From: JAVMKJ01 sp031732875
GTDB lineage: Bacteria; Pseudomonadota; Gammaproteobacteria; Competibacterales; Competibacteraceae
Assembly: GCA_031732875.1 (NCBI GenBank)
Contig: JAVMKL010000190.1
Location: forward strand, 1-23,235
Reading direction: 5' to 3'
DNA length: 23,235 nt
Every line of letters begins with the position of its first letter. Within the stretch, counting starts at the first letter, position 1. The translations under genes were made by a program, and so were the position numbers. Under the pieces are notes generated by a model, which made no database searches, had not been told where the DNA came from, and saw only the letters and a program-made list of their open reading frames with translations. Below are positions 1 through 8,266 of this stretch, one piece after another.

Positions 1-665
1 GCGAACACCGCGAACCGCGCGCCTTCGCCATCGAACAGTTGCTGCGGCTGGGCGAGACAACCGTCGAACCCGCCTTGCCGCTGGACTGGCTGTTGCCGGA
101 ACGGGTGTTTCAGTTGGCCGAAAGCCGCCACAAGATCACCCGCGAGACGGCGCTGACCCTGATCCGCCGCCATCAGGAACAACTCGGCGATCCGGCGCGG
201 CTAGCATGGCTAATGGAAAGCCCGCACCGCGAGGTTGGGCTGTTTACCGTGCGGCTGCTGTGGGAACGCCAGCGCCGGAAGTTTGCGCCGACCGCGAAGG
301 CCGCCGAGACCCAGCCCGGTGCCCCGGCCGAGGAACTGCGCCAATTCCTGCGCAAAACGCTGTTCGGTCTGCCGCCCGGTCGGATGGAGCGGCGCGAGTT
401 GGACGCCGAACAGGCCGCGCCCGAACGGCCTTGGCCGGCCAGCGTCGGCAAGCGCCGGCTGATCGAAGCCATCAAGACGCTGGCTTTGGAAGATGCCGCT
501 TTTGCCGAACTGGCGACGCCGGTGTTGACGGAATTCCGCCATTCCCGCGCCAAGAACGAATGGCAACATTGCGTCGCCGCATTGGTGCAAATTCGGCGGG
601 CGCATCCGGCGATTCGATTGGATTTGCCGATAGGGTTGGTAAATGTAAGGGCGAAGACAGCATGA
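1..665 (+). CDS. C-terminal part of a large helical (HEAT-like) protein, 5' end outside window
   Basis: The reading frame is open from base 3 to the TGA at 663-665 with no convincing start, so this is the last ~220 residues of a longer protein. An in-frame TTG at 39 has no clear ribosome site and sits inside continuous coding sequence. The visible part is rich in Leu, Ala, Arg and Glu and reads as amphipathic helix pairs (for example residues spelled ARLAWLMESPHREVGLFTVR), which resembles HEAT/ARM-type repeats, with a charged, Pro/Ala-rich linker in the middle. The stop codon overlaps the ATG of the following HicB-like gene (ATGA), which suggests translational coupling. Its style matches the giant HEAT protein at 1685-8239, so both may belong to one system, but no catalytic motif is visible and no function can be given. 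Confidence 0.75.
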   Translation, partial: EHREPRAFAIEQLLRLGETTVEPALPLDWLLPERVFQLAESRHKITRETALTLIRRHQEQLGDPARLAWLMESPHREVGLFTVRLLWERQRRKFAPTAKAAETQPGAPAEELRQFLRKTLFGLPPGRMERRELDAEQAAPERPWPASVGKRRLIEAIKTLALEDAAFAELATPVLTEFRHSRAKNEWQHCVAALVQIRRAHPAIRLDLPIGLVNVRAKTA

Positions 666-901
666 TAGGAAACTCAAAAATTTACCTAAGCGACCAATAC
701 CATAAGTGGATTGAATGGAGCGAAGAAGATCAAACCTATATCGGCAAATGTCCGGACTTGATCACGGGAATTCATGGCGATAATCCCGCCCAGCTTTATA
801 GCGAGCTATGTGAGGTCATAGAGGATGTGATTCAGCATTTTGTCAAAGAAGGTCGAGAACTTCCATCGCCTAAAGTTCGCCCTATGCGGGAAGTAGCCTG
901 A
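662..901 (+). CDS. HicB-like small protein (orphan antitoxin-type fold)
   Basis: A 79-residue protein. The ATG at 662 overlaps the TGA of the upstream gene by 4 bp, which decides the start; a longer reading in the same frame would run inside the upstream gene. The segment YIGKCPDLITGIHGDNPAQLY, followed by a helix and the tail GRELPSPK, has the layout of the HicB RNase-H-like fold: a beta hairpin, P-D-L, and a helix with a G-x-x-x-P tail. HicB proteins are antitoxins of HicA mRNA interferases, but no HicA-like gene (about 60 aa, with a catalytic His in a dsRBD-like fold) is adjacent, and no DNA-binding helix-turn-helix or ribbon extension is visible at the C-terminus. It may be an orphan regulator or an accessory of the upstream large protein. 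Family assignment is fairly sure, role unknown. Confidence 0.8.
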   Translation: MIGNSKIYLSDQYHKWIEWSEEDQTYIGKCPDLITGIHGDNPAQLYSELCEVIEDVIQHFVKEGRELPSPKVRPMREVA

Positions 902-937
902 AGCGAACAGGTATGAAAAAGTGATGGGAACCTTTCC

Positions 938-1150
938 ATGCGCTATACGGTAGTGATCGAAAAAGCGGAACGAAACTATGCGGCCTATGTTCCCGATCTT
1001 CCCGGTTGTGTAGTGACCGGCCAAACTCTGGAAGACACAAAAACGCAAATTCAGGAAGCCATTAAATTGCATTTACGCGGTATGCGAGAGGATGGTTTGC
1101 CGATTCCAGCGCCTTCCAGTCAGGTGGAATATATTGAATTGGCTGCTTAA
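938..1150 (+). CDS. HicB family antitoxin-like protein
   Basis: A 70-residue protein starting at ATG 938, with GGGA at 926-929 as a weak ribosome site. The N-terminal stretch MRYTVVIEKAERNYAAYVPD followed by LPGCVVTGQTLED is the classic HicB signature: a beta strand, then Y-x-A-x-x-P-D-L-P-G-C, then the T-x-x-E helix. It ends in a short tail with GLPIPAPSS. No helix-turn-helix follows, so it is the minimal single-domain form. It lies 36 bp after another HicB-like gene on the same strand; the two are related in fold but divergent in sequence. No HicA toxin is visible beside it. Solo HicB proteins of this kind are common and their targets are mostly unknown. Confidence 0.88.
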   Translation: MRYTVVIEKAERNYAAYVPDLPGCVVTGQTLEDTKTQIQEAIKLHLRGMREDGLPIPAPSSQVEYIELAA

Positions 1151-1190
1151 TTTATTTCCTACTTAACCCAATGATCGATTGATTTATACC

Positions 1191-1604
1191 ATGAAAAAAT
1201 TCATTATAATTGTGATTATCTTAGTTGCTGGTTGGTACGGAAATTACTTATATAGACAAAATGGATCAATATTTACGCAACAATCACTCACTGATTTAGC
1301 TTATAAAAATCCAATAAAGTGCGTCACAAAGGATGGGCGCGTCCTTTATGGTGATTTACCTCAAGGAACAGTTTGCGTAGAGGAAAAACCAGTAGAAGGA
1401 GCATTGACAGTGATGCCTTCGCAAAACTCCGACAAAAAAGTAGTAACTTCAGTAACTTCAAGTTTTAAATGCGATGGCCGAATCCATTGTTCTCAGATGA
1501 CCTCTTGCGAAGAAGCAACTTTCTTTCTGAGAAACTGCCCCAATGTAAAAATGGATGGAGACAATGATGGAATTCCCTGTGAGCAGCAGTGGTGTAATCG
1601 ATAA
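1191..1604 (+). CDS. Membrane-anchored Excalibur-domain protein
   Basis: A 137-residue protein. I prefer the ATG at 1191 over an in-frame TTG at 1179 because the sequence MKKFIIIVIILVAGW makes a normal signal anchor from the ATG; neither has a strong ribosome site. Residues 4-20 are a membrane segment or uncleaved signal. Residues 42-62 (KCVTKDGRVLYGDLPQGTVC) resemble the DUF4124-type module. The C-terminal ~45 residues contain Cys94, Cys100, Cys106, Cys116, Cys130 and Cys135 and the DGDNDGIPCE motif (122-131) of the Excalibur calcium-binding domain, found in extracellular proteins and sometimes next to nuclease domains. No nuclease domain is present here. The gene is much more AT-rich than its neighbours, which suggests separate acquisition. 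Likely periplasmic, role unknown. Confidence 0.85.
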   Translation: MKKFIIIVIILVAGWYGNYLYRQNGSIFTQQSLTDLAYKNPIKCVTKDGRVLYGDLPQGTVCVEEKPVEGALTVMPSQNSDKKVVTSVTSSFKCDGRIHCSQMTSCEEATFFLRNCPNVKMDGDNDGIPCEQQWCNR

Positions 1605-1684
1605 AATTCGATATAGAGCTTTGCTTTTTTTCTAGTTGATGATACCGCCAAGCGCAAACTGTATTCCAAAAGGAGCCGCCCCCC

Positions 1685-4600
1685 GTGGCTAAACAATACG
1701 CGCCCCACATCGAACGCCTATTGACCGTTGCCGCCAGCGGCAAACTCCTTGCGGTCGGTGGTCGCCGCGACGCAGCGGGCGTCACTGACTCTAGCGTTCA
1801 CCTGCTGCAACTGCCCAAACTAAACACCCGCTTCAGCGCCCCGCTGGACGCCGCCGCCTCCGCACTGACCTTTTGCGGCGACGATTGCTTGCTGGCCGGA
1901 ACGGTCAAGGGTGATTTGGCGATTTGGCGCACGGGCGACGACGGAAAAACGCCGGCTTGGCAACAGGCTGTTCACCGCAGTGCGGTGCGGGCGCTAGTTG
2001 CGTCCGGTTCGCAAGTCTTGAGCGTCGGCGACGACGGCGTACTGGCGCTGCACGTCGTCGAAATGGACGGCGACCGGCCGCGTTTGCGCGAACAAGCCAA
2101 GCTCCGTTTGAGCGAGCAGGCGCTACGCGCCGTCGCGCTGGACGCGGCGAGCGGCAGCGTGGCCGCCGCTGGCGCCGACAACACCATTTACGTCCTGCCG
2201 CTGGCGCGACTGGCCGACGCCGAACCCCGCGTCATGCCCTGCGGCGAGCGTGGCCTCTTCGCCCTGGCTTTCACCGGCGACGGGCGGATCGTGGCCGGTT
2301 GCGGCGACGGTTCGATCCGGATCTGCTTTCTGGAAGGCGCCATCGACGAAGACAACCGCAGCGGCGACGCCGCCCATCAGGGACCGGTACGCAGCCTGCT
2401 GTTTAGCGCGGCGCTGAACGACGAGCAGGGCCGACCGCTGCCGCGCCGCTTGTTCTCGCTGGGCGAGGACGGCGAACTCAAAGTCTGGACCCTGGACCAG
2501 CGCCGCAAGCCGCGCACCGTTACCGTCGGACGCAACGCCAGCGCGCTGGCGCTGTTCGACCCCCTGCCGCAAGCTAAACCGGAACTGCGTGGCGGGACGC
2601 TGGTCGCCGTCACCGAACAGCGGCAAATCTGGCTCAGCGCGGTGGATCAAAACGGCAACCCGTCCGGCAATCCCGAAACCTGGGATTCCCGGCTGCAACG
2701 GCTGCTGGACGAGGTCAAGGCGACGCGCTCGTCGTCGGCCACCTTGGATGCTTTAGCGCAACTGGCTGAGGACGAGGCGCGGGAAGGCTTGGAATACGTG
2801 CTGGGCCAGGATTCCCGACCGGGACAGCGCATCGAAGCGGCGCAAAAGCTGGGCGCCAGCCAGCGTCGCCGCAGCCGGCCCGCGCTGGCCAAGGCGCTGA
2901 ACGACGACCATGTCGGCGTGCGTAAAGCCGCCCTGAAAGCGCTGGAGCAAATCGAGTCCGCAACCCCCCTGCAAGCCCTGCAACTCGCTCTGGGCAGCCG
3001 TCACCCCGACATTCGGCTCGGAGCGATCAATCGCCTGACGCGACTGAGCCAAGCGTCGCCCCTGGTGCCGAGGCTGCTCAACGAACGGCTAAACGATGCG
3101 GACGAAAAAGTCCGCGAAGCCGCCCTCGACGGTCTGCTGGCCCTGGAGCCCGACGCCGGCATCGCGCTGCGCGGCGCGTTCGAGCGCGGCTCCCCCGACA
3201 TCCGCCGCGCGGTGCTGATCCGTCTCGGGCGACGGAACCTCGGCCCGACGCCGGAAGGTCGCCGGCTGCTCGGCCAGGCTATCAACGATGACACCTTCGC
3301 GGTTCGCCACGCGGCGTTCTGGATCGCGGTCGCGGTCCATCCCGCGCTGACCGCCAACCTGCGCGCCAGCGGCGCCGATATCGCCAAGATTCTGGACGAG
3401 TACGCCGCTCTCGGCATCGAAGGCGCGGCAGCAACCGCCGGCGCGACCCCGACCGAGCCGGACCTGGAACCGCTGTTCGCGGCCCTGGTTTGTCGCCAGC
3501 CGGACATGGCCTTGCAAAGCGCCCTGTGCCTGAGCTGGCTCGGCGACGACCGCGCCAGCGGTGCGCTGCTGCAACTGAGCCGGGAACCCAATCCCAACAC
3601 CCGCCGTCTGGTCGCCGCTTTCCTGGCCAACGCCACCATCAATCTGGCCGGTGACCGGCGCTTACGCTTGCGCCTGCAATGGCTGCTGAACGACGAGGAC
3701 GCGCAAGTCCGCGCCGCCGCGTTCGACGGTCTGCTCAAACTGGCCGAACCCGAAGGTCCGGCCGGCGAGATCGATCTGGCCGAACTGGCGCTACGCACCC
3801 AAGCGGGCGAGATTCGGACCCGCGCCCTGCAACTGCTGGTCAAGCACGGCGCGACCGCGCAAGGCGAACTCGCCACCCGCATCGACGGGCTGCTCGGTCA
3901 CGCCCTGGATGACGAGGCCGAGGACGCGCGGCGCGAAGCCATGCGGACCCTGTGGGCCTGGCACAGCAAGCGTCCGGAAACCACCTTGCGCCGGGCAGTG
4001 GCTTCGGTGCATCCCGACATTCGCCGCTGGGCGGTGGACGAACTGGCCCGTCAAGCCCGCCAGTCGCGCGCCTGGGCCAGGGAATTGCTGATCGAGCGGG
4101 TCGGCGATGCCGCCGCCGAGGTGGGCCTGGCCGCCTACGAAGCCTTGACCAAGGAAGACGCCGACAAGAAACGCTCGAATTACCACCTGGCGGCGCTCAA
4201 TTCGCCCGCCATCGAAGTTCGTTTGGCCGGTTTGAAAGGCGCGCTGGAAGCAACCGACCCGGCCCCGCTGCGGAACCGGTTGATCGAACTGTTGCAAACC
4301 GAGGAAGCGCCCCAGTTTCTCGCCGCCATCGAAGCCATCGACAAACTGTTGCCCAACGACGCGCAAGCCTTCGCCCTCGCCTTCGACAGCCCGTTTTATC
4401 TGCTGCGGGTGCGCGCCGGCGAGTTGTGCGGCAAGCGCCGCGACGCCCGCGCCGTAAAACCGATGCAGGCGTTGCTGAGCATCCCCAAGACCGACCGCGA
4501 CCGGCCCGCCGACGCGCTGCGCCAACGCGCCGCCAGCGCCCTGGCCGATGTGGGCGATTCCGCCAGTATTCCGTTTTTGAGCACCTTGTTGCGAGACGAC

Positions 4601-7600
4601 GATTCCCTGGTGCGGGAACACGGCGCGCGCGGCTTGGCCGCCGCCTGCCAAACCGGCAACGAACAACCGCTGGTCGCCGCGCTGGCCCACGCCGATTTGG
4701 CGGTGCGCAGTTGGGCCGCCGATGGCCTGTCGAAGCTGGGCGATACGCGGGCGCTGCCGGTGCTGGCCGGCACCCAGCGCCACGAACATTTGCCGATCCG
4801 GCGCGGCGCGCTGTACAGCTTCGTCGCGCTCGGCAGCGCCGGGGTGCAAGGCTTGCTGCAAGGCTTGGAAGACCGCGAACGCGATCTTCAGGAACTGACC
4901 TTCGCCGTGATCGTGGCGCGCGATATCGCCCTGGCGCGGGCGCGACTGGAACCGGATTTGCTGTTAAGCGCCCTGAGCGCCGGCCAGCCGGAAATCCGTT
5001 TCGCCGCCGCGCGCGTGCTGGAAGCGCGGTTGCTGGACGAGGATTTGGGGCAATGGGGATTGGAACTGATCGGGCCGCGCCAGCCCGAGAAAGCCAGCGA
5101 CATGCGCAACTGGCCGGAACCGGCGCAACGGCCGCGCCTGCTCAACGCTGTAGTCAACGCCCTGGCCAGCGATTCCCCCGCCCGGCGTTACGCCGCCGCC
5201 CAGGTTCTCGGCCTGCGCCCGCAGCCGGAAACCTTCTGGCGCGAGGCGAAACGTCTCGCCGAAGTCGCCACCGATCAGGCCCCGCCGCAAACCGCGCCGG
5301 AAACCGAAACGCCGCTGGAGCGCAAAACCGGCTGGATTCGCGGTCTGTTTCAGCGCAAGCCCCAACAGCCGAGCGGTTCCGCCACCCAGCGCCTGCTGAC
5401 GGTGTTGCGCTTCGCCGGCGGCGGGCGGCGACCGCCCAAGGATGAAGAGCAAGCCGGTGCGTCCGAACTGTGGCGGCTGGCGTTCGGAACCTACGCCGGT
5501 CTGATCCGGCAAGCGCCCGTCGCCAAGGGGCCGGACGATTATCAACGGGTGCGGCGCGACAGCATCGCCCGCCTCGCGGTGCTAGCCCAGCAACCCGCCA
5601 TCGGCCGGGAAGCCGTGTTGCCGGTGCTGCGCCAGGCCCTGGGCGACCCGCATCATCTAGTCCGGCAAGCGGCGCTGAACGCGTTGGCCGAACTGCATCC
5701 GCTGGAGCCGCTGGAGCCGCTGGCCCTTGCCCTAGAGGTGGATTCCGCCGATCTCGGCCGCAATACCTTCGACCGTTTGCTGGCTTTGGCCGCGACCGGC
5801 GATGCCAAGGCCGCCGAACTGGCCCGTGGCGCGGTCAACGCCGCCAACGCGGACACGCGCCGCCACGCCCTGGAACAACTGCCTCGGCTCTATCCCGCCG
5901 GCAGTCTGGAACCCTGGTTGCTGGCGCTGAATAGCCGTCACGACGATTTGCGGCTCACCGTGGTGGATCGCCTGCTCGACGCCAACGATCCCCGCATCGC
6001 GGCGGCGCTGAGTCGCGCCCTGGAAAGCGAACACGAGGAGTTACGCCTGCGGGCCGCCGTGGGCCTGGCCCAGCGCGGTGAAGCGCTGGCGCTGGACGTG
6101 CTGGCGACCGCCTTGAACGCCGAAGCGCGCATTGCCAACCGGGCGCTGGAAGCGCTGGTCGCCTTGGCGCACGCCCGCCCGAACGAGCAGGTCGCGGCGC
6201 AAGCGGCCGAGGCCGTGACGGCGCGGCTGGAAGACGATCCCGACCAGACCGCCGACCGTCCGGCCCTGCTGCGCGCTTTGGGGCGCATCGGTCACATCGC
6301 CGCCGCGCCGCTGCTGGGACGCTGGTTGCTGGACAAGGACAAAGCCGCGCAGCACGGTCTGGGGCTGGACGTGTTGCTGCAACTGCTGCGCGACCCGGTT
6401 CAACCCGAGCAAAAGCGGGCGGACGGGCGGCGCTATCCGCGTTATCGGGAGGAAGCCGCCCTGCAAGCCTTGCCGCCGCTGCTCGACCACGACAACGCCG
6501 CGATTCGGACCCGTGTCGTTGAAGTGCTGGGCAACCTGGAGGCGAAACCGGCGGAAACGCTGTTGGTCCGGCTGCTGGACGACCGCGACGAGGCGATTCG
6601 GGCGCTGGCCTGCGCGCAACTGGCGCAACGCATCGTCGCCGGCATGCCGGACGCGAGCTTGGAACCGCTGACGCGGGCGTTGGCTGGCGGTCGCCGCGAA
6701 CTGCTGCTGGCCGCTGCCGAGGGACTGGCGAAGCAGCAACGCCCGGAAGCCTTTCAACCGCTGCTGCTGGCGTTCAGCGCCGGCACCGAGACGGAACGGA
6801 AACGCGCCGTTGCCGCGCTGGGCGAGTTGGGGGACCGGCGCGCGCTGGAATACCTGGAGCCGCTGCTCGACGACCGCGCCGACCTGCCCGCCGACGACCG
6901 CGCCTTGGCGCCGGACGCCGCCGAAGCGCTCGGCGCGCTGTTGCCCCGTTTGACCGACGCCGACGAACGGCAACGGGTGCGCGACAATCTGGAGCGGCTG
7001 GCGCGCGAAGGGCGGGGTGAACTGCGTCATCGGGCACTGCGCGGCTTGCGGCGCATCGGCGACGAGCGCAGCCGCGCCTTGCTGGAACGCCTCGCCAGCG
7101 ACCCTTACGAGGATGGAACCGCCCGGCAACGCGCCGCCGTCGAATTGGGCGAACTGGGCGCGGTCACCGCCGAACCGGTGTTGGAGTCGCTGCTGCACCA
7201 ACGCGACGCCCATCTGCGCAAGGCCGGTCTGGAGGCGTTGCGGCGGATTTATCCCAACGACGCCACCCGAGTCAATCTGCTGGCCCTGAACAGCGAGTAC
7301 GCCGAGATCAGCCAGCCCGCCGCGCGCTTCCTGGCCCGGCAGGGCGACCCCGCCACTCTCACGCAACGGCTGGGCGTGGTGAAGGATCAACAGGTTCGGC
7401 AGCGGCTGCGGCGTGGTTTGATCCGCCGCCAGACCTTCTCCGGCGATGCGCTGCGCGATCTGTTGCAAAGCGACGCAGCGACGACCCGGGCCGAAGCCGC
7501 CTGGATCGCCGGCAACAGCGGCGACCGGGATTTGGCGGGAGCCGTGCAAGCCGCGCTGGAGCGGGCGGCCAACGGCTGGCGACAGGCCGACGAGCGGCAT

Positions 7601-8239
7601 TCGTGGGAACAGGCCGGCGCGGAAGCGCAGGCGTGGCGGGCCAGTCTTTGGGCCGCCCGTCAACTGCAACTCGCCGTCGCGCCAGCGGCGCGGGCCGCGC
7701 TCGCCGATCCCCGCCATCCGGTCGAGGTGCGGCGCGAGGCGATTCGTTGCCTGGCGGAATGTGGCGACGCTAAGGACAGTAATGCGTTGTTGCAAGCCTT
7801 GGAGGATGTCGATGCCGGCGTGCGTGCGGCGGCCAGCGCCGCTCTGGCCCGACTGGGCGGTGAACCCGTACTCCAGCATTTGGAGCGGTCCAAGAGCGCC
7901 GACGGGGCGGCCTTGCGCCCGGTTCTGCGGGCGGTTCTGCCCAAAGCGGATGGCCGTTTGCTGGTCAGCGCCGAACAGCGGCAAACCGCACTGCCGGTTT
8001 ATCTGGAGCAGCGGGAAGTCGCGGCGCTAGTCCGTCGCGCCACGGCGACCGACGGAGAAGCGGCGGCGCGATCCAGCGCGATTGCGGCTTTGGGTCGGTT
8101 GGGCGGCGAGGCGGCGCAAACCGCCTTGCGGGGTATCCTGGCTAACAAGAGCGAGGACAGCGCGATTCGAGCCATTGCATTCAAAAGTTTGCGGCGGTTG
8201 GAACGGCGGGCGGTGAGTCGGATTGCTTCTGGCGGATAG
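1685..8239 (+). CDS. Giant beta-propeller/HEAT-repeat protein (2184 aa)
   Basis: The GTG start at 1685 is preceded by AGGAG at 1670-1674. Residues 1-330 have WD40-like blades (for example LLAGTVKGDLAIW, VLSVGDDGVLALH and LFSLGEDGELKVW). From about residue 345 to the end the protein is an almost unbroken array of ~30-residue HEAT/PBS-lyase-type repeats with the recurring pattern DDxxxVRxAAxxALxxLG. A basic linker around residues 1200-1270 divides the array. There is no signal peptide or membrane segment, so it is probably a cytoplasmic scaffold. No enzymatic motif is visible. Large propeller-HEAT proteins are known beside MoxR ATPase/vWA genes in bacterial ternary systems; those genes are not in this window but could lie upstream of base 1. 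Domain calls are secure; the role is inference. Confidence 0.93.
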   Translation: MAKQYAPHIERLLTVAASGKLLAVGGRRDAAGVTDSSVHLLQLPKLNTRFSAPLDAAASALTFCGDDCLLAGTVKGDLAIWRTGDDGKTPAWQQAVHRSAVRALVASGSQVLSVGDDGVLALHVVEMDGDRPRLREQAKLRLSEQALRAVALDAASGSVAAAGADNTIYVLPLARLADAEPRVMPCGERGLFALAFTGDGRIVAGCGDGSIRICFLEGAIDEDNRSGDAAHQGPVRSLLFSAALNDEQGRPLPRRLFSLGEDGELKVWTLDQRRKPRTVTVGRNASALALFDPLPQAKPELRGGTLVAVTEQRQIWLSAVDQNGNPSGNPETWDSRLQRLLDEVKATRSSSATLDALAQLAEDEAREGLEYVLGQDSRPGQRIEAAQKLGASQRRRSRPALAKALNDDHVGVRKAALKALEQIESATPLQALQLALGSRHPDIRLGAINRLTRLSQASPLVPRLLNERLNDADEKVREAALDGLLALEPDAGIALRGAFERGSPDIRRAVLIRLGRRNLGPTPEGRRLLGQAINDDTFAVRHAAFWIAVAVHPALTANLRASGADIAKILDEYAALGIEGAAATAGATPTEPDLEPLFAALVCRQPDMALQSALCLSWLGDDRASGALLQLSREPNPNTRRLVAAFLANATINLAGDRRLRLRLQWLLNDEDAQVRAAAFDGLLKLAEPEGPAGEIDLAELALRTQAGEIRTRALQLLVKHGATAQGELATRIDGLLGHALDDEAEDARREAMRTLWAWHSKRPETTLRRAVASVHPDIRRWAVDELARQARQSRAWARELLIERVGDAAAEVGLAAYEALTKEDADKKRSNYHLAALNSPAIEVRLAGLKGALEATDPAPLRNRLIELLQTEEAPQFLAAIEAIDKLLPNDAQAFALAFDSPFYLLRVRAGELCGKRRDARAVKPMQALLSIPKTDRDRPADALRQRAASALADVGDSASIPFLSTLLRDDDSLVREHGARGLAAACQTGNEQPLVAALAHADLAVRSWAADGLSKLGDTRALPVLAGTQRHEHLPIRRGALYSFVALGSAGVQGLLQGLEDRERDLQELTFAVIVARDIALARARLEPDLLLSALSAGQPEIRFAAARVLEARLLDEDLGQWGLELIGPRQPEKASDMRNWPEPAQRPRLLNAVVNALASDSPARRYAAAQVLGLRPQPETFWREAKRLAEVATDQAPPQTAPETETPLERKTGWIRGLFQRKPQQPSGSATQRLLTVLRFAGGGRRPPKDEEQAGASELWRLAFGTYAGLIRQAPVAKGPDDYQRVRRDSIARLAVLAQQPAIGREAVLPVLRQALGDPHHLVRQAALNALAELHPLEPLEPLALALEVDSADLGRNTFDRLLALAATGDAKAAELARGAVNAANADTRRHALEQLPRLYPAGSLEPWLLALNSRHDDLRLTVVDRLLDANDPRIAAALSRALESEHEELRLRAAVGLAQRGEALALDVLATALNAEARIANRALEALVALAHARPNEQVAAQAAEAVTARLEDDPDQTADRPALLRALGRIGHIAAAPLLGRWLLDKDKAAQHGLGLDVLLQLLRDPVQPEQKRADGRRYPRYREEAALQALPPLLDHDNAAIRTRVVEVLGNLEAKPAETLLVRLLDDRDEAIRALACAQLAQRIVAGMPDASLEPLTRALAGGRRELLLAAAEGLAKQQRPEAFQPLLLAFSAGTETERKRAVAALGELGDRRALEYLEPLLDDRADLPADDRALAPDAAEALGALLPRLTDADERQRVRDNLERLAREGRGELRHRALRGLRRIGDERSRALLERLASDPYEDGTARQRAAVELGELGAVTAEPVLESLLHQRDAHLRKAGLEALRRIYPNDATRVNLLALNSEYAEISQPAARFLARQGDPATLTQRLGVVKDQQVRQRLRRGLIRRQTFSGDALRDLLQSDAATTRAEAAWIAGNSGDRDLAGAVQAALERAANGWRQADERHSWEQAGAEAQAWRASLWAARQLQLAVAPAARAALADPRHPVEVRREAIRCLAECGDAKDSNALLQALEDVDAGVRAAASAALARLGGEPVLQHLERSKSADGAALRPVLRAVLPKADGRLLVSAEQRQTALPVYLEQREVAALVRRATATDGEAAARSSAIAALGRLGGEAAQTALRGILANKSEDSAIRAIAFKSLRRLERRAVSRIASGG

Positions 8240-8266
8240 GCAGGTCGGCAATGTACCGATAATCAA

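Noticed and set aside
3952..5445. Open frame of 497 codons on the + strand in another phase of the HEAT gene.
   Set aside because: Arg/Gly/Ala-rich translation with no domain pattern; it overlaps the true frame entirely.
6041..7984. Very long open frame (647 codons) on the - strand opposite the HEAT gene.
   Set aside because: It is the antisense shadow of GC-rich HEAT repeats; the Gln/Arg/Gly-rich composition has no domain, and the + strand frame carries clear repeats.
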